DNA from: Alteromonadaceae bacterium Bs31
GTDB lineage: Bacteria; Pseudomonadota; Gammaproteobacteria; Pseudomonadales; Cellvibrionaceae
Assembly: GCA_900177435.1 (NCBI GenBank)
Contig: FXAI01000005.1
Span: 1-47,306 of the forward strand
Length of the DNA: 47,306 bases
Reading direction: 5' to 3'
Positions 41,238 through 47,306 of the stretch are shown here, piece after piece (position 1 is the stretch's first letter; the number at the start of each line of letters is the position of its first letter). Position numbers and translations under genes: made by a program. The notes below the pieces were generated by a model that ran no database searches, was not told where the DNA came from, and saw only the letters and a program-made list of their open reading frames with translations.

Positions 41238-41891
41238 GTGAAAAAATTAAAAATTTTATTGATGTTCATGATTCCATTTTCCTTCAGTGTTGTTGGTGAA
41301 GACGAGTGTAGGGAGATGGATAAGCAATTTGGAAGTTTGTCGAGCAGTTTACGTTTTACTGAGTTACAAGCCGCATCTGAAGTTGGCGAACAATTAGTCA
41401 AATGCTACAGGGGAGCTGGCAGGGCTGAAGATGCAGTTATCACTATCACATATATGCTAAAGAAGAATATCGGGGTTGCTGCAAGTCTCTATAGGTTGAG
41501 GGGTGAGATTTTTTTTGAAGAAGAATACTATGAGTTTGCTATTAATGATCTAGAGCTCGCTAACCACCCAATAGTAAAAGATTATTCATTATTGCTAATG
41601 CTCAGTACGGCATATGTAGAAATGGGTAACGAAGAAAGTGCAATGGCTATACTTGAAGAGGCCGTTGTTGCTATGGAGAGGATGAATAAAAAATATATCG
41701 AACGTGGGTATGCTATGAAACCTAACAGTAATGATATTGAGGTTTTTAGGGCTTACGACTCATTATTGTCAGTAGAGGGTGCCCAGGAAATTTCTCAGCT
41801 CATAGTGCGGTGGAAATCGTTATTTTCTACTACAGCCTATCCGGGGACAAATATACGAAACGTGCGTACGCCAGATAACCCCTCGGAATGA
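41238..41891 (+). CDS. Exported protein with TPR-like helical repeats
   Basis: A 217-aa protein from a GTG start at 41238. The first about 19 residues form a Sec signal peptide (KILLMFMIPFSFSVVG). The mature part is alpha-helical with TPR-like pairs: LYRLRGEIFFEEEYYEFAIN and LSTAYVEMGNEESAMAILEE. No catalytic motif is seen. It is bracketed by GGACATCC repeats (41201-41222 and 41962-41980), which suggests that it arrived with, or was flanked by, repeat insertion. The ribosome binding site is weak. A role with the toxin-immunity genes upstream is possible but unsupported. Confidence 0.6.
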   Translation: MKKLKILLMFMIPFSFSVVGEDECREMDKQFGSLSSSLRFTELQAASEVGEQLVKCYRGAGRAEDAVITITYMLKKNIGVAASLYRLRGEIFFEEEYYEFAINDLELANHPIVKDYSLLLMLSTAYVEMGNEESAMAILEEAVVAMERMNKKYIERGYAMKPNSNDIEVFRAYDSLLSVEGAQEISQLIVRWKSLFSTTAYPGTNIRNVRTPDNPSE

Positions 41892-41961
41892 GGTACGAAA
41901 GGAACCTAACCCGCTTTAGCAATATAAAATAGCATATATAAAAAAATAAGAATATAAAGTA

Positions 41962-41982
41962 AAAGACATCCAAGTATTTGAC
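41962..41982. repeat. GGACATCC-type repeat copy upstream of the transposase pseudogene
   Basis: AAAGACATCCAAGTATTTGAC is a degenerate copy of the repeat. It lies immediately before the conserved leader of the transposase, as at the right edge of the window. Confidence 0.6.
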
Positions 41983-42014
41983 TTTCCTTGTGGTATCCCC
42001 CACAACCCCTCACC

Positions 42015-42918
42015 AAGACCCAATCCAGAGAATCTCAAATATCGCTCGATGCGACGCCTTTTTACCATTGCTATGTGCGATGATAGACTACAGCTCTATA
42101 AAGGCCATGTGCTGTTGGACCGCTGGCTTAAAGCGCCAGGCACGATGGATGAGGCGAGCCTGGAGGTGGTGTATGAGTTAATAGAGCTCTGGCGGGAGCG
42201 CCTTTATGATATTGCCTGGTTTATGCGTGGTGTAAACGAAACCATAGCTCGCATGGCCAATGAAGAGGAGAAATGCAAGGGGCGTTTTTGGGAAGGGCGC
42301 TATAAAAGCCAGGCTTTATTGGATGAGGCAGCCTTGTTGAGCTGTATGGCCTATGTGGATTTAAACCCTGTACGTGCTGGCGTGGAAGATAATTTGGTAG
42401 ATAGTGATTTTACCGCTGTCCAACAGCGTTTATTTGATTATGCCAAACATAAAGCCATTAAAAAATCTGAAGAGAAACGGCTGGTAAGGCGTGTTGCTAA
42501 GCAAAGGGAGCTTAAAGCCGAGCTTGAGCTGGAAAAGATTCCCGAAGCCCCCCTTATGCCTTTCGACGGCGCCAGTAAAACCCCCATTAATAGGGCCTTG
42601 CCTTTTACCCGTGAAGATTATTTTGCTTTGGTAGATGAAACCGGTAGGGCGATTAGAGAAGACAAACGCGGTTTTATTCCCGATGCTATCCCCAAAATTG
42701 TCAGCCAGTTTGGTATTAACCCGGATAAGTGGCTCGAGCATATTCAGCACTTTGGCAGGCGCTATGGCACGGCGTGTGGCAGTGCCGATAATATGCAGGC
42801 CTTTGCTGAAATATTTGGCCGGCGCTGGAGTAGAGGGTGTGGAAACTCTCAGCGCAGTTACTTGAGCCCGGTATCTGTAAAAGTCTCCTGCGATCTGGGG
42901 CGATACAAAAACCGTTGA
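42015..42918 (+). pseudogene. Decayed REP-associated tyrosine transposase (RAYT, Y1 family)
   Basis: The 5' end matches the copy at the right edge almost base for base, but its ATG has become AAG (42015-42017) and the frame stops at 42081 after FYHCYVR. The sequence then continues in another frame with DDRLQLYKGHVLLDRW to the end, including the family-typical CKGRFWEGRYKSQALLDEAAL and CMAYVDLNPVRAGV. The part that should hold the HUH motif (AYAVMSNHYH-like in relatives) is missing, so an internal deletion removed the catalytic centre. Not functional. A downstream repeat copy follows at 42936. An intact reading frame from 42049 exists by chance of the frame shift but lacks the catalytic domain. 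Confidence 0.85.
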
Positions 42919-42935
42919 TTGTACAAATGATATAG

Positions 42936-43106
42936 AGAGCATCCAAGTAGTTGGTGGAGCAGTCATAGGGGGCACCCATTAAGCAAATTGTTAACTTTTG
43001 GCACAAAAAACATCCCGATTAATCAGCATATCACTCAATGATAAAACCAGAGCGAAAGGCAAACTGGCTTACAGCATCGCAATAGATATGACATCCACGT
43101 AGTTGA
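42936..43106. repeat. Two more degenerate GGACATCC-type repeats after the transposase pseudogene
   Basis: Copies are GAGCATCCAAGTAGTTGG (about 42937-42954) and TGACATCCACGTAGTTGAC (about 43089-43107). Between them no gene is seen. They mark the right side of the transposase remnant. Confidence 0.55.
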
Positions 43107-43139
43107 CGGCCGGTCGTAACTGCGGTGCTTGGGTATGGA

Positions 43140-43161
43140 AACCTCCTGAGTTAGGGAGGTT
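43140..43161 (-). terminator. Hairpin downstream of the small membrane protein gene
   Basis: AACCTCC/GGAGGTT with an 8-base loop. It lies 59 bases beyond the stop of the minus-strand gene at 43220 and is followed on that strand by a short T run (TTTCC). A weak terminator or a structured RNA end is possible. Confidence 0.3.
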
Positions 43162-43219
43162 GTAGATTAGACAGTTCAGTAAGCACTTGATAGGGCGTGC
43201 TTGGTTTGGCGCTTACTTA

Positions 43220-43477
43220 TTAGTCGGTTTTGTTTTTAGAAGAAAGGAGTTTATCCTTATCTTGCCCATCTTTTTGAGCTTTCTTTTCTATGTAGCTGTC
43301 GGGTAACTTTAAAGGAGAAAGGTCAACAAGCTTATTCGTCATACCTTCAAATATTGTTGCCCAAAGCTCTTTGTTTGCCTGATTGCGCTTATAGTAAGAG
43401 ACGATATGTACGGCGAGCCAAATAGCAATAAAAACGAAGCCCAATAGCCCGGCTTCAACGAAGTAATTAGCGCTCAT
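43220..43477 (-). CDS. Small single-pass membrane protein
   Basis: An 85-aa protein. The ATG at 43477 has GAGGA 7-8 bases upstream on the minus strand, better than an in-frame TTG at 43501. One membrane helix (about 7-27: AGLLGFVFIAIWLAVHIVSYY) is followed by a charged cytoplasmic tail rich in Lys, Asp and Gln. No family is recognised. It is downstream of the diguanylate cyclase gene in the same direction, with a 116-base gap. Confidence 0.6.
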   Translation of the reverse strand: MSANYFVEAGLLGFVFIAIWLAVHIVSYYKRNQANKELWATIFEGMTNKLVDLSPLKLPDSYIEKKAQKDGQDKDKLLSSKNKTD

Positions 43478-43593
43478 GTGTTGGTCCTCTGTCGTTACCA
43501 AGCATATTGGGCTTATTTAGCATCGTTTCAAGTGTAGAAAAAATTGTTAAATCCAAATTATTTATCAAAAAAACCAACTACAACCGTAGGCTA

Positions 43594-44703
43594 TCAGGAG
43601 TACACTTTAATACAGTTGCGCCCCGAATTTTTCGCCAGGTATAAAGCTTTATCTGCACGCTCAATTAGCTGAATAGATTTATCATCACTACTTGGCAACA
43701 TATATGCCACTCCAAAGCTGGCCGTTACCGTAATTATATGCTCACCGTTTTCCACTTGGGCGTTTTCTATGCCATTCCTTATTTTCTCTGCTACTTTTTC
43801 AGCATCGCTTATAGGTGTATTGGTAAGCAATATTGCGAACTCCTCACCACCATAGCGACAAACAATATCGGTTTTTCGGTTTAGGTTATTTCTCATTGTG
43901 CCCGCAATATTTTTCAGGCACGCATCACCGCTAGTATGGCCATAGGTGTCATTAATTATTTTGAAGTGGTCTGCATCCAAAAGGATCAATGTAAGGCCTA
44001 TATTGTTACGCACGCAGGAATCCCAAACAATTTTGTATAACGTATTAAAGTAACCCCGATTATACAGCCCTGTAAGCGCATCAATTCGGCTCAGGGCTTC
44101 TAACTCTTTTTTCTGAAATTCTAGCTGTTCTTCTATATCAAATGTACGGAGGTACTCTTTGTTTGTACGAATCGATAATAAAATAAGATAGGCGAGGTAA
44201 ACTCCCATAACAAGGCTCACGGATTTCATATCTTCGCTAAAAACATTTACAACAGTGGCAGGAAGCAGTGAAATGAGCGAGAAAACAATAGCCATATATA
44301 ATTTGGGGCAGAGTGAGGATGTTGCAGCACTGGACATACCTGCACATACCACCAGGCTAATACTAATAACAGGTTCAAACTCTGCATCATAGGAAACGAT
44401 GACTAAAAGAATGCTCAATATTAAAGCGTGAGAAAATGAGGATAAGGTAAAAATGCTCATCCAAATTGTAGGAAAGCGATCATAGAAAATATCGGTGAGT
44501 TTAATATGAGCTAGCCTAATGCCGCTTAGCGTTATAGCTGCAACGGTTACCCCCCATGACACTATTGGTTTGCTCTCATAAAATCCGTAGGGGTAAAATA
44601 TCGCGGGGTAAATGATGCAGTGCACGGCAATAGCGAAGCTGCTGCGAGACAGTAAATCCATATCAATTCGTTTTCGAATTTCATGATAATCTACAAAATT
44701 CAT
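43594..44703 (-). CDS. Membrane diguanylate cyclase (GGDEF domain)
   Basis: A 369-aa enzyme that makes cyclic di-GMP from two GTP. The N-terminal half (about 20-180) has about six membrane helices with no recognised extracellular domain (MASE-like). A coiled segment (about 185-205) leads to the GGDEF domain (about 205-369): DALTGLYNRGYF, LDADHFKIINDTYGH and the active-site loop GGEEF (285-289). The inhibitory I-site RxxD is present as RKTD (276-279), five residues before it, so product feedback is likely. ATG at 44703 is preferred (AGGGG upstream); 44718 is possible. No EAL domain. Its product could act on PilZ proteins such as that at 26183. Confidence 0.95.
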   Translation of the reverse strand: MNFVDYHEIRKRIDMDLLSRSSFAIAVHCIIYPAIFYPYGFYESKPIVSWGVTVAAITLSGIRLAHIKLTDIFYDRFPTIWMSIFTLSSFSHALILSILLVIVSYDAEFEPVISISLVVCAGMSSAATSSLCPKLYMAIVFSLISLLPATVVNVFSEDMKSVSLVMGVYLAYLILLSIRTNKEYLRTFDIEEQLEFQKKELEALSRIDALTGLYNRGYFNTLYKIVWDSCVRNNIGLTLILLDADHFKIINDTYGHTSGDACLKNIAGTMRNNLNRKTDIVCRYGGEEFAILLTNTPISDAEKVAEKIRNGIENAQVENGEHIITVTASFGVAYMLPSSDDKSIQLIERADKALYLAKNSGRNCIKVYS

Positions 44704-44843
44704 TTCCCTGCCCCTCATGTTTTCGACAGCCTTGGGCCAACATGCCTTCGCTATGTATAGTGGCTATAGTAACCATTTTTTCACTTATTTGAAGCAACAA
44801 ATATCTCTCTGTGCGCAGCTCGCCCACAAAGGCGCGATGCAGA

Positions 44844-44865
44844 CTTAATACTGAAGAGTATTAAG
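44844..44865. repeat. Perfect 9-bp hairpin between the cyclase and the MITE
   Basis: CTTAATACT (44844-44852) and AGTATTAAG (44857-44865) close on GAAG. Downstream on the plus strand is GTTGTTTTT, some 20 bases later, so it is only a weak terminator candidate. Confidence 0.4.
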
Positions 44866-44970
44866 CGTCTTGAGGTTGTTTTTAACGCGGCTCTAGCAAC
44901 GCACGCGCTTTTTTACTGCTGGCTAGCCGCATGCAGGTAGCGTGAAGCTTTAGGCAAGCGTCCTGCGTGT

Positions 44971-45253
44971 TAGGGCCTGTTAACACTAATTTAATCTGCT
45001 CTGCTGGAGCCTGTATTTTTAGGCTGAACGCGGATCGCCGCCCGGACCTTTTGAGCGTTGTCTAGTGGTGCTAAACGAGCGAGAAATAACGCATCAGCAT
45101 GGAAATACAGGCCCAGCCCTTCGGGTTGCAGTCAAAATCCCGCTCTCTGCGTTGTTTGTCGCTTATTTGGAACAACCAAACCACGCTTCGCACGCCTTGA
45201 TAGCGAAATTTTGACTGCAACAGAGTAGGTTAAATTAGTGTTAACAGGCCCTA
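44971..45253. mobile_element. MITE with 24-bp terminal inverted repeats and TA ends (IS630/mariner-like)
   Basis: The outer arms 44971-44994 and 45230-45253 are perfect inverted repeats (TAGGGCCTGTTAACACTAAT...). Removing the terminal TA pair, a plausible TA target duplication, leaves a 279-bp element with no reading frame. Inside are two nested inverted repeats: GCCTGTATTT (45009-45018) with AAATACAGGC (45103-45112), and GTTGCAGTCAAAAT (45125-45138) with ATTTTGACTGCAAC (45208-45221). This is the layout of a non-autonomous element moved by a Tc1/mariner-IS630 transposase encoded elsewhere. It sits between the cyclase and the chemoreceptor gene, 25 bases past the latter's stop. Confidence 0.75.
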
Positions 45254-45277
45254 GTAAACGTTTAAGCGCGGCCTAGG

Positions 45278-46966
45278 CTAGCTCAATTTGAACTTCGCGA
45301 TAATGTCGTTTAACTGACTAACCTTGTCACTCAGCACCGTAACGGTCTGGTTGTTTAGCGAAGCAATATCCTTCCCCTGATTCGCTTTTGATGAGATTTC
45401 CGTAACCCGGTGGCTTATGTGCTCACCTACGGCGGTCTGTTGGTCGACGGCTACAGCTATTTGCACGTTCATATCTGAAATGGCACTTACCGACGCTATA
45501 ATACCGTTAAGGGCTTCAGCGGTTTTATGAAAACTGACATCCGTCGACTGGCTGGTTGAAGCGCTCACTTGCATTACCTCTACCGCAGTTGCCGCCGCTT
45601 TCTGTAAATTGCCTATCATCTGCTGTATTTCATCGGTACTACCTTGTGTTTTACTTGCGAGGGTACGCACCTCATCAGCAACAACAGCAAAACCTCTTCC
45701 CTGTTCACCAGCCCTCGCAGCTTCTATGGCCGCATTTAAGGCGAGCAGGTTAGTCTGCTCAGCAATGCTCTCTATTACTTGCAACACGCCGCTAATATCA
45801 TTTACAGACTCTCCCACCTTCGCGATCACGTTAGAAGCGTTATCTATTTCACGCCCTAGCTTTGCCATCTCTTCAAAGCTATCTTCGATATTTTTGGTCG
45901 CTTCGCGCCCGGAAGTATCGGCTGTTTTTGCCGCAGCCGCTGCCTGTTCCGCATTCGACGCGACTTCCCTAGTGCTTTGAGACATTTCGGTGACAGCAGT
46001 AGCAATTTGATCGACTTCTTTATCTTGATCAATACTAATGGTCATCATTGAATTTGTTTGCTCAGCCAATTGATCAGACTCAGCGGAAATGCTAATGGCG
46101 ATTTGTTTTAAATGACCAATCATTCCTCCGAGCGTCTCCAATAGTTTGTTAACATAGAAAGACAAGCGCCCCAGCTCGTGTGTGCCGCTTATTATTAAGC
46201 GTTGCGATAGATCTCCATTGCCAGTACATAAAGCTTTAATGGATTCAGTAGCATTGGTTAACGGAGACACAATCGATCGCGTTAGCAATACACTTAACAC
46301 TACAAATACTGTAGTTATTAGAGACGTAAGAATAAAAAGCTGGAGTAACAAGCTGTTGTGAAAAGTGATCATATCCGATTGCAGTGCACCAATCTCAGTA
46401 TCGATCCTATCGATATATACTCCCGTACCGATCATTAAATCCCATTTTTCAAGGTACAACGCGTAAGACAACTTCGGGCTAGCCTCCTCACCGTTAATTC
46501 GCGGAAAGTGGTACTCTACAAAGTTATTACCCCTACCAAGTTCGTTTTTTTTACCCGCTTCGACGAGCACTCTTATCAGATACACCCCGTTGACATCTTG
46601 GTAGTCGTAATAACTCTTACCGAGGTTGGCATCACTATCGCCACTGAAAACCCGCACCGCCTTACTATCGTAACCGAATATATAGCCGTCTTCTCCGTAC
46701 TTAACATGCCGTAGGCGCTCAATTGCCTGCTCTCTGGGTGCTCCCTCCTCGTGAAGCCGGCGAATATCACTATATGCAGTTTCGAGAATATGTTTGAGCT
46801 CCGTCTTTCTGCTTTCCAGCAGCAGGTCTCTAGAGGCATCAACACCGTATTCGGTTAGTGAGGTCATTCGTTGAAAAACCAGCAGGAAGGCGATGCTGGC
46901 AAGCAAAATTAGCGACAAGGTGGTGAAGCCCAAAAGCCTGGCTTTAATAGAAAGATGACCTATCAT
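45278..46966 (-). CDS. Methyl-accepting chemotaxis protein with single Cache sensor
   Basis: A 562-aa inner-membrane chemoreceptor. It has TM1 (about 9-30), a periplasmic sCache_2-type domain (about 40-200) with [11 protein letters not shown] and the small-ligand fold, TM2 (about 208-230) and HAMP (about 230-283). A coiled-coil signalling domain follows, with methylation regions and the hallmark hairpin tip [20 protein letters not shown] and [14 protein letters not shown], which binds CheA and CheW. The ligand is unknown; sCache_2 domains often sense small organic acids. It has no C-terminal pentapeptide for CheR. It is transcribed towards the MITE and stands alone, with no che genes nearby. 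Confidence 0.96.
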   Translation of the reverse strand: MIGHLSIKARLLGFTTLSLILLASIAFLLVFQRMTSLTEYGVDASRDLLLESRKTELKHILETAYSDIRRLHEEGAPREQAIERLRHVKYGEDGYIFGYDSKAVRVFSGDSDANLGKSYYDYQDVNGVYLIRVLVEAGKKNELGRGNNFVEYHFPRINGEEASPKLSYALYLEKWDLMIGTGVYIDRIDTEIGALQSDMITFHNSLLLQLFILTSLITTVFVVLSVLLTRSIVSPLTNATESIKALCTGNGDLSQRLIISGTHELGRLSFYVNKLLETLGGMIGHLKQIAISISAESDQLAEQTNSMMTISIDQDKEVDQIATAVTEMSQSTREVASNAEQAAAAAKTADTSGREATKNIEDSFEEMAKLGREIDNASNVIAKVGESVNDISGVLQVIESIAEQTNLLALNAAIEAARAGEQGRGFAVVADEVRTLASKTQGSTDEIQQMIGNLQKAAATAVEVMQVSASTSQSTDVSFHKTAEALNGIIASVSAISDMNVQIAVAVDQQTAVGEHISHRVTEISSKANQGKDIASLNNQTVTVLSDKVSQLNDIIAKFKLS

Positions 46967-47188
46967 GACCTTAACCTGAGGAAATGTTGATTGACGAGAG
47001 CTAGAGCGCGACGTAAAACCTCCTTTTTTAGTGTAGTGTAGATGGATGTGCTGTCAAAAGTGGCGGCTGATTACGTGCCTATAATCAAGGACAGCTATCT
47101 CTTTAAACTGAGGCTTTAACAGCGTTTCGCTCGGGAATATATGCTGAGTGCAGAGCTGCATAAAATAGCGTGATCATTAATATAAATA

Positions 47189-47226
47189 GGACATCCAAGT
47201 AGTTGACTGGACATCCGAGTAGTCGA
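47189..47226. repeat. Tandem pair of GGACATCC-type repeats before the transposase
   Basis: GGACATCCAAGTAGTTGACT and GGACATCCGAGTAGTCGACT are adjacent 20-bp units with two differences, starting at 47189 and 47209. They directly precede the transposase leader at the right edge. Confidence 0.7.
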
Positions 47227-47259
47227 CTTTCCTTGCGTTATCCCCCACAACCCCTCACC

Positions 47260-47306
47260 ATGACCCAATCCAGAGAATCTCAAATATCGCTCGATGCGAC
47301 GCCTTT
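47260..47306 (+). CDS. 5' end of an apparently intact RAYT transposase
   Basis: ATG at 47260 opens the frame MTQSRESQISLDATPF, cut by the window edge. The 82 bases 47225-47306 match 41980-42061 with three differences, one of which is the ATG that the first copy has lost. The frame and the flanking repeats identify it as a REP-associated tyrosine transposase copy. Whether it is complete cannot be seen. Confidence 0.7.
   Translation, partial: MTQSRESQISLDATP

Noticed and set aside
42430-42975. 181-aa antisense frame over the transposase pseudogene
   Set aside because: Mirror of the transposase coding sequence; no recognisable protein features.
41161-43107. Spaced identical repeats resembling a small CRISPR array
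   Set aside because: Copies differ in length and spacing (18 bases to about 900), there is no regular spacer length and no cas gene; the link with the transposase explains them better.

Overview
The window comes from a marine-type gammaproteobacterium. The 23S and 5S rRNA, the dnaE-accA pair, HrpA, MlaA and the large TonB-dependent receptors fit best with the Cellvibrionaceae and relatives (Saccharophagus, Teredinibacter, Cellvibrio-like polysaccharide degraders). That placement is an inference from gene content; no search was run.

Layout. 1-3850: the 3' part of an rRNA operon (23S, a long spacer, 5S, a strong terminator). A small open frame of unknown origin sits at the left edge, where the 16S-23S spacer would be expected. 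3851-4888: non-coding, with one decayed gene fragment. 4889-15996: an uptake locus with two paralogous TonB-dependent receptors, two flavin-dependent (tryptophan-type) halogenase-family proteins and a SapC-family protein between the halogenases. 16031-24940: housekeeping genes dnaE, accA and hrpA. 25078-31977: envelope and signalling genes: mlaA, a PilZ protein, a response regulator fused to a PP2C phosphatase, a HsbA-like STAS protein, an FHA protein, a membrane CHASE2-like Ser/Thr kinase and a second FHA protein. Together the last five look like a partner-switching and Ser/Thr-phosphorylation module. 32402-33371: two small exported proteins.

33617-41086 is the most interesting part. Two adjacent large genes look like the two halves of a CdiA/filamentous-haemagglutinin contact-dependent inhibition protein, each with its own Sec signal peptide. 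The first half holds a TPS-like secretion domain and beta-helix sequence. The second holds the conserved mid-CdiA region, FHA-2-like repeats, a DUF637-like region, an AENN pretoxin motif and a C-terminal nuclease-like domain with an E...D...D-x-K signature. A small acidic candidate immunity gene follows 10 bp later. No CdiB/TpsB transporter is present in the window.

41087-47306 is accessory. It holds repeated 'GGACATCCAAGT' boxes, an exported helical-repeat protein, a decayed REP-associated (RAYT/Y1-family) transposase and the first bases of an apparently intact copy at the right edge. It also holds a small membrane protein, a diguanylate cyclase with an I-site, a 279-bp MITE with TA ends and two internal hairpins, and a methyl-accepting chemotaxis protein.
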